Source of the DNA: Candidatus Sulfopaludibacter sp. SbA3
Lineage (GTDB): Bacteria > Pseudomonadota > Alphaproteobacteria > Caulobacterales > Hyphomonadaceae
Assembly: GCA_945888325.1 (NCBI GenBank)
Contig: CAMDAC010000007.1
Span: 1 to 64,000 of the forward strand
Reading direction: 5' to 3'
DNA length: 64,000 nucleotides
Under the pieces are notes generated by a model. The model had not been told where the DNA came from. It made no database searches and worked only from the letters and a program-made list of their open reading frames with translations. The translations under genes were made by a program, and so were the position numbers. Each line of letters starts with the position of its first letter. Position 1 is the first letter of the stretch. Of the stretch, positions 25,638-34,951 are shown piece after piece.

Positions 25638-28316
25638 ATGAAATTCCACTCGCTGTCTCTCCGGGCCCTGTTGATCGCTTCCACAGCGATCCTCGCCCCG
25701 GCCCTCGCCTTCGCTCAGACTGAAACTGAAGCGGAAACAGAAACAGAAACCGAGGCAGCCGAGGCTCCGACCGAAGCTGAGCCCGCCGTCGATGAAGACT
25801 TCCGGCTGAACGAAGTCGTCGTGCTCGGACGATATATCCCCGAAGTGCTTCGCAGCACGTCCGAAGTGGCGGCCTATCTTGCGCCGGAAGACCTTGCGCG
25901 CCAGGGCGATTCCGATGCCGCAAACGCACTCGCCCGCGTTACTGGCCTCAGCATCGCTGAGGGCCGCTTTGTCTATGTCCGCGGCCTTGGCGAGCGCTAT
26001 TCGGCAGCGCGCCTCAACGGCTCGCCGCTCCCCAGCCCCGAGCCGCTCCAACGGGTTGTTCCGCTCGATCTTTTCCCGACCAAGATTCTCGAGAACGTGC
26101 TGGTTCAGAAGACTTACTCGGTCGAGTATCCAGGCGAGTTCGGCGGCGGCATCATTGACCTTCGTACGTTGAACGTGCCGTCCGAAGCCTTCTTCGAAGT
26201 CAGTGTCAGCGGCAGCTACAATTCCGAGACAACCGGAAAAGACGGCCTCACCTATTTCGGATCGGATTCGGATGTCATCGGCTTTGACGATGGCACGCGG
26301 AAAATCCCGGTCGCGGTCCGCCGCGCCATGGCGACGGGCGAGCGCATTCAGAGCGGAAACTTCTCGCCGACCGAACTCCAGACCATTGGACAGTCCTTCA
26401 CTAACGCTGAAGTGAACCTGCTGCAGAACAATGACAGCATTCCGCTCAACGGCAGCTACGAAGTTTCCAGCGGAACCTCGTTCGACCTCGGCGGCGTTGA
26501 ACTCGGCGTCATCGGTGTACTCGGTTACAGCAACGGCTGGCGTACCAAGAACGGCCGTCTTGAGGTTGGCGAGATTTTGGGCGGCGACCTAGAATCTACT
26601 TCAAACTTCGACTATACCTCAACCGATCAGAACATCGGCTGGGACGTTCTGTTCGGTCTAGGCCTCGATGCCGGCGACGACAAGATCGACTGGACCAACC
26701 TTTACATTCGCAAGACGACGAAACAGACTTTCGTCCGCGAGGGTTTCGATGACCTCGCCCTGCGCGACGTTCGCGACGACCGCACGGCCTGGTATGAGCG
26801 CGAATTGTATAGCTCGCAGTTGAACGGCCGCCACTTCCGCGGAAACTGGACGTTTGACTGGCGTACCGCTCTGTCCCAAACGAAACGCGATGCTCCCTAT
26901 GAGCGGGCGATCCGCTATGTGTTCGACCCGCTTGTGAACAACTACGTTTACAACCCGGCAGGTTCGGGCTCGAACAACAGCATTTCGTTTTCGTACATTG
27001 ACGACAAGATTGTCAGTGGCGGCCTCGATGTGAAGTACACCCAGCCGCTTTCGTCAGCCCGCGACATCGAATACTCTGCAGGGATCGAAGGTTACGAGAA
27101 CAATCGCACCGCCCAGACCCGCATCTTCGGTTTTATTGCAGCCAACCCACCGCTGGACTTCCTGGTTACGCAGGAGCGGGTGGATTTCCTTTTCGCCAAC
27201 TTCAACATCAATCCTGATGTTTTCGAAATCCGCGAAACTACCGGTTCCGCAGGCGCCGGCGCATTCGACGCCGATCTGAATGTGTTTGGTGCCTATGCCA
27301 AGGTCGATGCGGAAGTCATTCCGCTGGTCCGCGCCGCCGTCGGCGTGCGCTACGAGAACGCTGCCCAGTCGGTCACGCCGCTTTCGCTGATTTCCTCGGA
27401 AGCCGATCCGGGTCCGGTTCCGGGCGTGAAGAACAACTACATTCTGCCGGCCGCGACGATCACCTGGAACTTCGCCGAAGACCAGCAGCTTCGCCTCGGC
27501 GCCTCGCAGAGCATCGGCCGTCCGCAGTTCCGCGAACTGGCACCGCAGCAGTACTTTGACCCGGATAGCAGCCGCACGTTCATCGGCAACCCCTTCCTGG
27601 CCGATACCGAAATTCTCAACCTCGATGCGCGCTACGAACTCTATTTCGATCGCGGCCAAAGCCTGTCGGCGGGCGTCTTCTACAAAGACCTCGAAAAGCC
27701 GGTCGAGTCGGTCGTCGTCGCGCAGAGCGCGTCGGTCTTCCAGACCTACCTGAATGCCCCGAGCGCCATCCTTTATGGTGCGGAACTTGAATTCAAGCGC
27801 GTCTTCGACAGCCCCTTCTCCGGGGCCATGATGGAGAACAAGGAATTCCTCGTTCAGGCCAACTACACCTACTCGAAATCGGAAGTTCAGGCGAGCGCAG
27901 GCGACGTTGTGTTTCCGCTTCAGGCCAACGGCCAGGGCCGTCCTGCCACGGATTTCGTGGTCGACGGTTCGCGTCTCCAGGGACAGTCCGAACACCTGGC
28001 CAACATCCAGCTGGGCTGGCAGGACGACGCGGCAAGATCGCAGGCCACCGTGCTCGCGACCTATGCCAGTGAGCGCACGTCTGCCCGCGCCCCGGCCGGC
28101 CAGCCCGACTTCATCCAGGAACCGGGCATCAACCTCGATATCGTCTACAAGAAGGGCTTCGATGTCCGCGGGCGCGAATTCACCTTCGACGTGAAGGCCC
28201 AGAACCTTCTCGGTGAAGACTTTGACGAGTTCCAGTCAGGCAATAACGGCTTCGTCCAGGTCAACCAGTACGACCTCGGCACCACCGTTTCGCTCGGCCT
28301 GAGCACGGAATTCTGA
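25638..28316 (+). CDS. TonB-dependent receptor paired with the lipoprotein
   Basis: An 892-residue receptor. A signal peptide (1-26, ending ALAFAQ) is followed by an acidic Thr/Glu repeat (27-48). The plug (about 55-190) has the family block LARVTGLSIAEGRFVYVRGLGERYSA and EYPGEFGGGIIDLRT. The beta-barrel ends with Phe892. This receptor type is widespread in Caulobacterales and sphingomonads, usually with a lipoprotein neighbour, and its substrate is not established. No obvious TonB box is seen; FRLNEVVVLG at about 55-64 may serve. ATG 25638 has AGGAT about ten bases upstream. It may depend on readthrough of the terminator or on its own promoter. Confidence 0.92.
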   Translation: MKFHSLSLRALLIASTAILAPALAFAQTETEAETETETEAAEAPTEAEPAVDEDFRLNEVVVLGRYIPEVLRSTSEVAAYLAPEDLARQGDSDAANALARVTGLSIAEGRFVYVRGLGERYSAARLNGSPLPSPEPLQRVVPLDLFPTKILENVLVQKTYSVEYPGEFGGGIIDLRTLNVPSEAFFEVSVSGSYNSETTGKDGLTYFGSDSDVIGFDDGTRKIPVAVRRAMATGERIQSGNFSPTELQTIGQSFTNAEVNLLQNNDSIPLNGSYEVSSGTSFDLGGVELGVIGVLGYSNGWRTKNGRLEVGEILGGDLESTSNFDYTSTDQNIGWDVLFGLGLDAGDDKIDWTNLYIRKTTKQTFVREGFDDLALRDVRDDRTAWYERELYSSQLNGRHFRGNWTFDWRTALSQTKRDAPYERAIRYVFDPLVNNYVYNPAGSGSNNSISFSYIDDKIVSGGLDVKYTQPLSSARDIEYSAGIEGYENNRTAQTRIFGFIAANPPLDFLVTQERVDFLFANFNINPDVFEIRETTGSAGAGAFDADLNVFGAYAKVDAEVIPLVRAAVGVRYENAAQSVTPLSLISSEADPGPVPGVKNNYILPAATITWNFAEDQQLRLGASQSIGRPQFRELAPQQYFDPDSSRTFIGNPFLADTEILNLDARYELYFDRGQSLSAGVFYKDLEKPVESVVVAQSASVFQTYLNAPSAILYGAELEFKRVFDSPFSGAMMENKEFLVQANYTYSKSEVQASAGDVVFPLQANGQGRPATDFVVDGSRLQGQSEHLANIQLGWQDDAARSQATVLATYASERTSARAPAGQPDFIQEPGINLDIVYKKGFDVRGREFTFDVKAQNLLGEDFDEFQSGNNGFVQVNQYDLGTTVSLGLSTEF

Positions 28317-28327
28317 TCTGGCAGGCG

Positions 28328-28357
28328 GGAGGCCGTTGCGTAACTGCAACGGTCTCC
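28328..28357 (+). terminator. hairpin after the TonB receptor gene
   Basis: GGAGGCCGTTGC (28328-28339) pairs over 12 positions, including one G-T wobble, with GCAACGGTCTCC (28346-28357), with a 6-base loop. No T-tract follows, so it may be a factor-dependent or mRNA-stabilising structure rather than a full terminator. It lies 11 bases beyond the stop codon. Confidence 0.45.
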
Positions 28358-28393
28358 GGACTGAAGTGAAATTGGAGCCGGATCGTCGCGGAA

Positions 28394-28411
28394 CTGTCGC
28401 ACAAGTGTGAT
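28394..28411 (+). promoter_or_regulatory. Pho-box-like direct repeat before gspC
   Basis: CTGTCGC (28394-28400) and GTGTGAT (28405-28411) are separated by ACAA, again 7-4-7 spacing. Each matches CTGTCAT at 5 of 7. It is the weakest of the three such sites, 33 bases before the gspC start, where an operon promoter is expected. Confidence 0.4.
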
Positions 28412-28443
28412 TAGCGTGAAGGTACGGATCGAAGGGGTTTCCG

Positions 28444-29322
28444 ATGGCGGCGCTTTTCAGAATGGAAAGAGGCATACCTTACGTGCGCATGGAAAACGCC
28501 GGCCGGATGGCCGTGGAATCCCTCTTGATGGTTACCGTCGGGGTCCTGGTCGGTCGGCTCGCCTGGGTCGCCCTCGCACCGCCGGACGCCGGAGCCCCGC
28601 TTCAGGATTCCGCGACGCTGTCGTCTGAAAGCCTCCAAGCTTCGGGCAGCGCGTCGACCACGGTCCTCCTGACCCAGATGAACCCTTTCGGGGGCGCTCC
28701 CCAGATGTATGCGGCCGACGCTCAGACGGCAGCCGAAACCACGCTCGACCTGAAACTCGCCGGTGTCCGTTCGGTCTCCGGCAACGCGTCCGCCAGCAGC
28801 GCCGTGATTTCCTTCCCCGACGGTGCGCAGAAGCGCTTCGTCCCCGGCGAAGAAGTGATGCCCGGCATCCTGCTCGTGAACGTCACGTCTGACGCCATTC
28901 ACCTGAGCCGAAACGGCTCCATTGAATCGCTCAGCCTCTATCCTTACCGCACGGCGCCCTTCGTTCAGGACCCCGCGCAGTCCGCGCCCGCCGAAGCGCG
29001 TGTCTACGCGTCGGACACTGTGGCACCGGTGGTCGATGTCACGCCGGCCGCCCTCGCCGCCGATACCGCATTGACCCCGGAATTCCGCAGCGGGGAAGTG
29101 TCGGGCTACCGGCTTGAGCCGCGCGGCGCTGGCGCCTTCGAGGCCGCCGGCCTGCAATCGGGCGATCTCATTCTCCGCATCAACGGCCAGGCCATCGAGG
29201 GCCTGCGTCCCGACCAGATCAACCAGTCCGTCTCCAGCAGTTCAGACGTCGCGCTGGATATTGTCCGTCAGGGCGCCATCGTGCGCCTGCGTGTTGCTCC
29301 CGGCGCCAACCTTTCCCAATGA
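28444..29322 (+). CDS. gspC: type II secretion system protein GspC
   Basis: A 292-residue inner-membrane protein: a membrane segment at about 26-46, an HR domain (about 98-170, LKLAGVRSV, AVISFPDGAQKRFVPGEEV), a linker, and a PDZ domain at about 215-285 (YRLEPRGAGAFEAAGLQSGDLILRINGQ). GspC links the inner-membrane platform to the secretin GspD, and the PDZ domain helps recognise cargo. AAGGGG lies before ATG 28444. It is the first gene of a 12-gene unit; gspD starts within its stop codon (ATGA). Confidence 0.93.
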   Translation: MAALFRMERGIPYVRMENAGRMAVESLLMVTVGVLVGRLAWVALAPPDAGAPLQDSATLSSESLQASGSASTTVLLTQMNPFGGAPQMYAADAQTAAETTLDLKLAGVRSVSGNASASSAVISFPDGAQKRFVPGEEVMPGILLVNVTSDAIHLSRNGSIESLSLYPYRTAPFVQDPAQSAPAEARVYASDTVAPVVDVTPAALAADTALTPEFRSGEVSGYRLEPRGAGAFEAAGLQSGDLILRINGQAIEGLRPDQINQSVSSSSDVALDIVRQGAIVRLRVAPGANLSQ

Positions 29323-31292
29323 CCAGACACATACTTCTGGCTGCCGCCGCAGCGCTCTCGGCCGCGCAGCTCGCAACCGCGCAGGCGCCCGCCCCCAGCG
29401 AAGACAAGCATGTCCTGAAGCTCGACGATGTCGAGCTCAACACGCTCATCGCCGATGTCTCGATGCTTACCGGCTACACGTTCATCACCCACCCCGATGT
29501 GCGCAAGGTCCGCGTCTCCGTCGTCTCGCAGACGCCGATGAGCACGGAAGACCTCTTCCAGGTCTTCCTCACCACGCTTCGCGTCCAGGGCTTCGCCGCC
29601 ATTCCCGCCGGCCGCGACACCTACCGGATCGTGCCGGAATCCATCGCCGCCACCGAAGCGCCGATCTCCGGCCAGGGCGCCAACGCCTTCGTGACCGAGA
29701 TCATCAAGCTCGACTACGTGAACGCGATGGATGTCGCGCAGCAGATCAAGCCGGTGCTCGACAGCCAGGGACAGATCGCTGCGAACGCCAACACGAACAC
29801 GCTCGTGGTCGTCGACTATGCCTCGAACCTGCAGCGCGTGCGCCGAATGATCGAAGCGATCGACAAGGATCCCTCGGTCACCGAAACGGTCGCGCTCCGC
29901 AATGTCCCCGCCCTCGAGATGGAAGCGGTCCTGAACCGCCTGCAGGGCGACGCCGCGTCCGGCGCACAAGGCCAGGCCGGCGGCGCCCGGCGCTTCACCG
30001 CCGTCGCATCGGAGACCAGCAACGCCGTCCTTTTGCGCGGTGACCCTGCATCGGTCGCCCGGGCGCGCCAGGTGGCCGTGCAGCTTGACACGACCGAGCC
30101 GCAGCGGGACAATATCCGCATCATTCCGCTCAACTATGCCGATGCTGGCGAGATCGTCCCGATCCTCGAGCGCGTCGGCCTCAGCGTCGCGGCCCAGCGC
30201 GCACCGTCCGATACGTCCGTCCCCGCACAAACCATTTCGCACCATCCGGCAACCAACTCGCTGATCATCAGCGGCAATGCCGAAACGCTGGTCGCGATGG
30301 AAAAGGTCATCTCCGCCCTTGATGTGCGCCGCCCCCAGGTGATGGTCGAAGCCATCATCGTGGAAATGTCGGACGACATGACGAAGGAGCTGGGGCTGCA
30401 ATTCCTGCTCTCCGGCACCGGTAGCAGCAACGTTCCTTTTGCGTCGACCAACTTCTCGAGCTCGGCGCCCAATCTTCTCGCCCTCACAGGCGCTCTGCTC
30501 ACGGATGGTTTCGAGGACCTCACGAAGGCCAATCCGCTGCGCGACTCGGCCATCAGCTCCCTCACCGGCACCGCCGGCCTGACGCTGGGCTTCGGCGGAC
30601 AATCCGGCGACAACCTCTTTGGCGTCATCCTCAACGCGGTGGAGAAGGACAGCAATTCCCGCATCCTGTCGACACCCTTCGGCATGACCCTGAACAACGC
30701 GACCTCGGCCCTCATCGTCGGCCAGGAAGTCCCGATCACCACCGGCCAGGTCCTTGACCAAGCCAACTCGAATCCCTTCCGCACCGTCGAGCGCCAGGAT
30801 GTCGGCATCCAGCTCGAAGTCACGCCCCGCATCGGCGAGAACGACACGGTCCGCCTCGACATCCGCCAGGAAGTTTCAAGCATCTCCGGCAGCATCGGCA
30901 CGCTGACGCCTGACTTCATCCTCGACAAGCGCGAGATAACCGCCAGCGTGCTTGCCGATGACGGCGAGATCATCGTGCTCGGCGGCCTCGTCGAACAGAC
31001 GGACACGGTCCGCCAGTCGAAGGTTCCGCTGCTCGGCGACATCCCGATTGCCGGCCGCCTGTTCCGGTCCGATGGCAAGGCGACGACGCGGACCAATCTC
31101 ATGGTCTTCATCCGCCCCACCATCGTGCGCAACAAGGAAGACGCAAAGTCGGCGACCGAGCAGAAATACCTTTACGTGCGCGGCGAAGAGCTGATGCGCG
31201 GAATTCCGCCGGAAAACTCCATCGACCGCTATGTGACGGAAGTCCTGGGCGGCAGCGGGCCGATGGGGTCGGCAGCCAATCCGGCGAGGTGA
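29319..31292 (+). CDS. gspD: type II secretion secretin GspD
   Basis: A 657-residue secretin with a signal peptide (1-22, ending QLATAQ). N0 to N3 domains (about 28-320) include NAFVTEIIKLDYVNAMDVAQQIKPVLDS and NTNTLVVVDYASNLQRV. The secretin pore follows from about 330: VMVEAIIVEMSDDMTKELGLQFL, then VPITTGQ, and LGGLVEQTDTVRQSKVPLLGDIPIAGRLF. It forms the outer-membrane channel through which folded exoproteins leave the periplasm. No separate pilotin is recognisable by name; the C-terminal lipoprotein of the operon is a candidate. It overlaps gspC by 4 bases. Confidence 0.96.
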   Translation: MTRHILLAAAAALSAAQLATAQAPAPSEDKHVLKLDDVELNTLIADVSMLTGYTFITHPDVRKVRVSVVSQTPMSTEDLFQVFLTTLRVQGFAAIPAGRDTYRIVPESIAATEAPISGQGANAFVTEIIKLDYVNAMDVAQQIKPVLDSQGQIAANANTNTLVVVDYASNLQRVRRMIEAIDKDPSVTETVALRNVPALEMEAVLNRLQGDAASGAQGQAGGARRFTAVASETSNAVLLRGDPASVARARQVAVQLDTTEPQRDNIRIIPLNYADAGEIVPILERVGLSVAAQRAPSDTSVPAQTISHHPATNSLIISGNAETLVAMEKVISALDVRRPQVMVEAIIVEMSDDMTKELGLQFLLSGTGSSNVPFASTNFSSSAPNLLALTGALLTDGFEDLTKANPLRDSAISSLTGTAGLTLGFGGQSGDNLFGVILNAVEKDSNSRILSTPFGMTLNNATSALIVGQEVPITTGQVLDQANSNPFRTVERQDVGIQLEVTPRIGENDTVRLDIRQEVSSISGSIGTLTPDFILDKREITASVLADDGEIIVLGGLVEQTDTVRQSKVPLLGDIPIAGRLFRSDGKATTRTNLMVFIRPTIVRNKEDAKSATEQKYLYVRGEELMRGIPPENSIDRYVTEVLGGSGPMGSAANPAR

Positions 31293-31298
31293 TCGCGC

Positions 31299-32783
31299 AT
31301 GCGGCCGCAGGTTCACTACGCTTTCGCCAAGGACAAGGGCTTTGCCGTCATTCCCGGCCGGGTGCCGGTGACGGTCGCCGTCCGCGAAGGCGCAGATGTG
31401 CTTGCCCTGCCCGAAGTGCGCCGTGTCCTGGGCACCTCCTTCCAGCTGGAAGCGCATTCCGCCATCGCGTTTGAAAAGCTTCTGTCCGAAGGCTTCGGCG
31501 GCGGCGCGCTCGACGGCACCGCCGCGGCAGCCGCCGAGAAGCAGGAAAACCTCGAAACCCTGTTCGACGGTATTCCGCAGACGGAGGACCTGCTCGCCGG
31601 CGACGGCGATGCGCCGATCGTGCGCCTCATCAACGGCCTGCTGCAGGACGCCATCAAGCGCCGCGCTTCCGACATCCACATCGATCCGTTCGAGGAAAAA
31701 CTTTCCATCCGGTACCGGATCGACGGCGAACTCCAGGAAGTGCTCGTCGCCTCGCGCCGCATCGCCGCGCCGCTGGTCTCCCGCATCAAGGTGATGAGCC
31801 GGCTGGACATCTCCGAGAAGCGCATGCCGCAGGATGGCCGCGTCTCGCTGTCGCTCGGCGGCCGCGCCCTCGACGTGCGCGTCGCGACCCTGCCCACACG
31901 CTACGGCGAACGCGTCGCGCTGCGCATCCTCGACACCCGCCAGGCGCTTGTCGGCCTCGACGGCCTCGGCATGGACCCCGCTACGCTGGACCGCTTCCGC
32001 GCCGTCATCGCCGAGCCCAACGGCGTGATCCTCGTCACCGGCCCCACAGGCTCCGGCAAGACCACGACGCTCTACTCGGCGCTCGCCATGCTGAACACCG
32101 GCCGCGTCAACATCATGACGCTGGAAGACCCCGTCGAATATGGTCTCGACGGCATCAGCCAGACGCCGATGGACCACAAGGTCGGCCTGACCTTCGCCGC
32201 CACGCTCCGCTCCATCCTCCGCAACGACCCGAACATCGTCATGGTCGGTGAGATCCGCGACGCCGAAACCGCCGAAGTCGCGCTCGAATTCGCGCTGACC
32301 GGCCGCCTCGCCCTATCCACGGTCCACACCAACAGTTCCGCCGGCGCGATCACGCGTCTGCGCGACATGGGCATCGAGAGCTTCCTGCTCGCCTCCACCC
32401 TGCGCGCCGTACTCGCCCAGCGCCTGCTGCGCCGGCTCTGCCCGCACTGCAAGACGCCGTTCCATCCGGACGCAGCCTATGCCACCCGGATTGGTCTGCC
32501 TGCGGACTTTTCCGGAACGCTCTACCAGTCCGGCAGCTGCGATGCCTGCGGCCGCACGGGATACTCCGGCCGTCTCGGGGCCTACGAACTGCTCGTCATC
32601 AATCCGGCCATCAAGCGGCTGATCCATGACAAGGCCAGCGAAGACGAGATCGAACGCGTCGCCTTTGCGAGCGCCGACATGTTGTTCAGCAACGGCATGC
32701 GCCACGTCCTGAGCGGCGAGACAAGCCCCGACGAACTCCTGCATGTCTGCCGCAGGGAGGTCTGGTCCCATGGCGGCGTATGA
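31299..32783 (+). CDS. gspE: type II secretion ATPase GspE
   Basis: A 494-residue cytoplasmic ATPase. The N-terminal domain (1-100) binds GspL. Walker A is GPTGSGKT at 248-255, the Asp box is LEDPVEY, Walker B is VMVGEIRD, and the His box is STVHTN. A zinc-binding cysteine pair set lies at about 383-415 (CPHC, CDAC). It powers pseudopilus growth. ATP hydrolysis should be normal, since all motifs are intact. The gap from gspD is 6 bases; gspF starts 14 bases before its stop. Confidence 0.97.
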   Translation: MRPQVHYAFAKDKGFAVIPGRVPVTVAVREGADVLALPEVRRVLGTSFQLEAHSAIAFEKLLSEGFGGGALDGTAAAAAEKQENLETLFDGIPQTEDLLAGDGDAPIVRLINGLLQDAIKRRASDIHIDPFEEKLSIRYRIDGELQEVLVASRRIAAPLVSRIKVMSRLDISEKRMPQDGRVSLSLGGRALDVRVATLPTRYGERVALRILDTRQALVGLDGLGMDPATLDRFRAVIAEPNGVILVTGPTGSGKTTTLYSALAMLNTGRVNIMTLEDPVEYGLDGISQTPMDHKVGLTFAATLRSILRNDPNIVMVGEIRDAETAEVALEFALTGRLALSTVHTNSSAGAITRLRDMGIESFLLASTLRAVLAQRLLRRLCPHCKTPFHPDAAYATRIGLPADFSGTLYQSGSCDACGRTGYSGRLGAYELLVINPAIKRLIHDKASEDEIERVAFASADMLFSNGMRHVLSGETSPDELLHVCRREVWSHGGV

Positions 32784-33981
32784 TTACAAGGCCCTGACCG
32801 CCGATGGCCGGCGCACCAGCGGTGTGATTTCTGCGGACAATCCGCGCTCCGCCCGGCGCGAGCTGCGCGCCCGCCAGCTGACGCCCGTCGAGGTCGAGGA
32901 ATCCGGCCAGTCGAAGTCACGCGGCGCCCGCCTGCGGGGCCGCCTCTCGCACAAGCAGCGCACGCTCTTTACCCGCCAGATGGCCGTCCTGCTGCAATCC
33001 GGCATGACGGTGGAGCAGGCCCTGACCGCTGCCGCCGCCGATGGCAGCGCGGCGTCCGTGAAAGCCCTGATCCTCGGCGTCCGCGCGCAGGTCATGGAAG
33101 GCGTCACTCTCGCCGACTCCCTTCGCTCGGCGCCTTCCGCCTTCCCCGCGCTTTACCGCTCCGTGGTGTCGGCCGGCGAGTCTTCCGGCAAGCTGCCCGC
33201 CGTGCTCGACCAGCTCGCGACCAATCTGGAGCGCACCTACAAGATGGCCTCCACCGCGCGGGCCGCGCTGGTCTATCCCGCCGTGCTCGGCGTGATGGCC
33301 CTGCTGATGGTCACCGCCCTGATGGTCTTCGTCGTGCCCAAACTCGTCGAGCAGTTCGCGATGCTCGGCACCACCGAACTGCCGCTTCTCACGCAGATCG
33401 TGATCGGCGCCTCGGACTTCGCCCGCAACTGGGGCTGGCTCCTCGCCCTGTGTATCTTCGCCGGCATCACGGTCTTCTCGCAGGCGATGAAAAGCCCCGC
33501 GTTCCGCAAATCCCTCGACGCCTTCCTGCTCGGGCTCCCGCTGATCGGCCCCCTGATCCAGACGCTCTCCGCCGCGCAGTTCGCACGGGTCCACGCCACC
33601 CTCGCCGGCTCCGGCGCCACCGTCATCGAAGCCCTCTCCGCCGCGCGCGGCGCGATGAGCAATGCCGTATTCCGCGACGCCGCGACCGCAATCATCGAAC
33701 AGGTGCAGCAGGGCGGCACGCTCTCGTCTGCCATGCGCGCGACAGAGGTTTTCCCGCCACTCCTCACGCACATGGTGCAGAGCGGCGAAGCGGCGCGCGA
33801 TGTGCCCGCGATGATGAACCGCGCCGCCGATTTCCTCGAAAGCGAATTCGAGGCCACCACCCGCACACTGCTGAGCCTGCTTGAGCCGGCCATCATCGTG
33901 ATCCTGGGCGGCATTGTCGGCACGATCGTGCTATCGATCATGCTGCCCATCATGCAGCTCAACACCCTTGCCCTCGGTTGA
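32770..33981 (+). CDS. gspF: type II secretion platform protein GspF
   Basis: A 403-residue polytopic inner-membrane protein with the duplicated GspF fold. The first half starts at about 65 (LFTRQMAVLLQSGMTVEQAL) and the second at about 270 (FARVHATLAGSGATVIEALSAA). Membrane segments lie near 165-190, 215-235 and 370-395. It sits at the centre of the platform and contacts GspE. The start at 32770 has AGGGAGG nine bases upstream and the family opening MAAYDYKAL. An in-frame start at 32743 is rejected. Confidence 0.95.
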   Translation: MAAYDYKALTADGRRTSGVISADNPRSARRELRARQLTPVEVEESGQSKSRGARLRGRLSHKQRTLFTRQMAVLLQSGMTVEQALTAAAADGSAASVKALILGVRAQVMEGVTLADSLRSAPSAFPALYRSVVSAGESSGKLPAVLDQLATNLERTYKMASTARAALVYPAVLGVMALLMVTALMVFVVPKLVEQFAMLGTTELPLLTQIVIGASDFARNWGWLLALCIFAGITVFSQAMKSPAFRKSLDAFLLGLPLIGPLIQTLSAAQFARVHATLAGSGATVIEALSAARGAMSNAVFRDAATAIIEQVQQGGTLSSAMRATEVFPPLLTHMVQSGEAARDVPAMMNRAADFLESEFEATTRTLLSLLEPAIIVILGGIVGTIVLSIMLPIMQLNTLALG

Positions 33982-33992
33982 CGGAGGAACAC

Positions 33993-34448
33993 ATGCCCCA
34001 CCCCCAACACATCACCCAGAAACGCCGCGCCCGCGAGGCCGGCTTCTCGCTCGTCGAACTGATGGTGGTCGTCTTCATCATGGGTCTCCTGGCGACCCTG
34101 ATCATCGTCAACGTCGCACCGGTCGGCGACCGCTCGCGCATCTCGAAGGCCCGCTCGGACATCGCGAGCCTCGAAAGCGCGCTCGAGCAGTACAGCCTTG
34201 ACCTCTACACCTACCCCAACGCCGCCGAAGGCCTCGCTGCCCTATCGGCCCCGCCTCCGGGCGTCGACGCCGCGCTTTACCGTCAGGGCGGCTATGTGCG
34301 CCGTATACAGATGGATCCCTGGGGCAACCCCTACCAGTACCAGATGCCCGGCACCCGCTCCGGCGGCCGCTACGATCTGTTCTCCTTCGGCGCCGATGGC
34401 CAGCCGGGCGGCGAAGGTCCGGACGCAGACATCGGCAACTGGGACTAG
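33993..34448 (+). CDS. gspG: major pseudopilin GspG
   Basis: A 151-residue pseudopilin. The prepilin cleavage site is EAG/FSLVELM with the conserved Glu at position 5 of the mature protein, followed by a 20-residue hydrophobic helix. The C-terminal globular part carries the GspG features YPNAAEGLAAL and DPWGNPYQY, plus an acidic calcium-binding-like loop (DADIGNWD). It is the main subunit of the pseudopilus. GGAGG lies five bases before ATG 33993, 11 bases after the gspF stop. Confidence 0.96.
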   Translation: MPHPQHITQKRRAREAGFSLVELMVVVFIMGLLATLIIVNVAPVGDRSRISKARSDIASLESALEQYSLDLYTYPNAAEGLAALSAPPPGVDAALYRQGGYVRRIQMDPWGNPYQYQMPGTRSGGRYDLFSFGADGQPGGEGPDADIGNWD

Positions 34449-34456
34449 GCCGCGCC

Positions 34457-34951
34457 ATGCCCGCGCCCCGCCCGCACTCAAGCCAAGCCTCCCTCCCGGC
34501 GCCCCGCCGCCCGGGCGAGGCGGGCCTGTCGCTGGTGGAAGTGCTGGTCACGCTGTCGATTTCCGCCTTCGCGGCGGTCCTGATCGTCGCCACGGCCCGC
34601 CCCGCCGATCCCCTGCGCAGTGACGGCGAGAAACTGTCACGCACGCTGGCGCAGCTCGAAGGCCGCGCCCACATCTCCGGCAAGCCGACCGGCCTGCTGC
34701 TCGACGAGACCGGCTATACCGGCATGGTCTGGGCCGGCGGAGACTGGTCCGCCCTGCCCCGCAGCCGCCACGCGCTCAGCCGCGGCGTCGAAATCCAGTT
34801 AACCCTCTCCCCCAAGGAGATTGGCGAAAGCCAGACACCCCAGCTCGTCTTCGACCCGCTCGGCCACTCGGCGATCGATCCGGTCATCCTGCGCGCCCAG
34901 AACCGCGAATGGCCCGTCACCCTGCCGGCCAGAACGGTGGCCGCCCCGTGA
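34457..34951 (+). CDS. gspH: minor pseudopilin GspH
   Basis: A 164-residue pseudopilin. The prepilin motif is GEAG/LSLVEVLV near residue 22 followed by a hydrophobic helix. The C-terminal domain is short and beta-rich (GRAHISGKPTGLLLDETGY, then LVFDPLGHSAID). GspH joins GspI, J and K at the pseudopilus tip. The leader before the cleavage site is long (about 22 residues) and Pro-rich. Its stop codon overlaps the GTG start of gspI. Confidence 0.85.
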   Translation: MPAPRPHSSQASLPAPRRPGEAGLSLVEVLVTLSISAFAAVLIVATARPADPLRSDGEKLSRTLAQLEGRAHISGKPTGLLLDETGYTGMVWAGGDWSALPRSRHALSRGVEIQLTLSPKEIGESQTPQLVFDPLGHSAIDPVILRAQNREWPVTLPARTVAAP

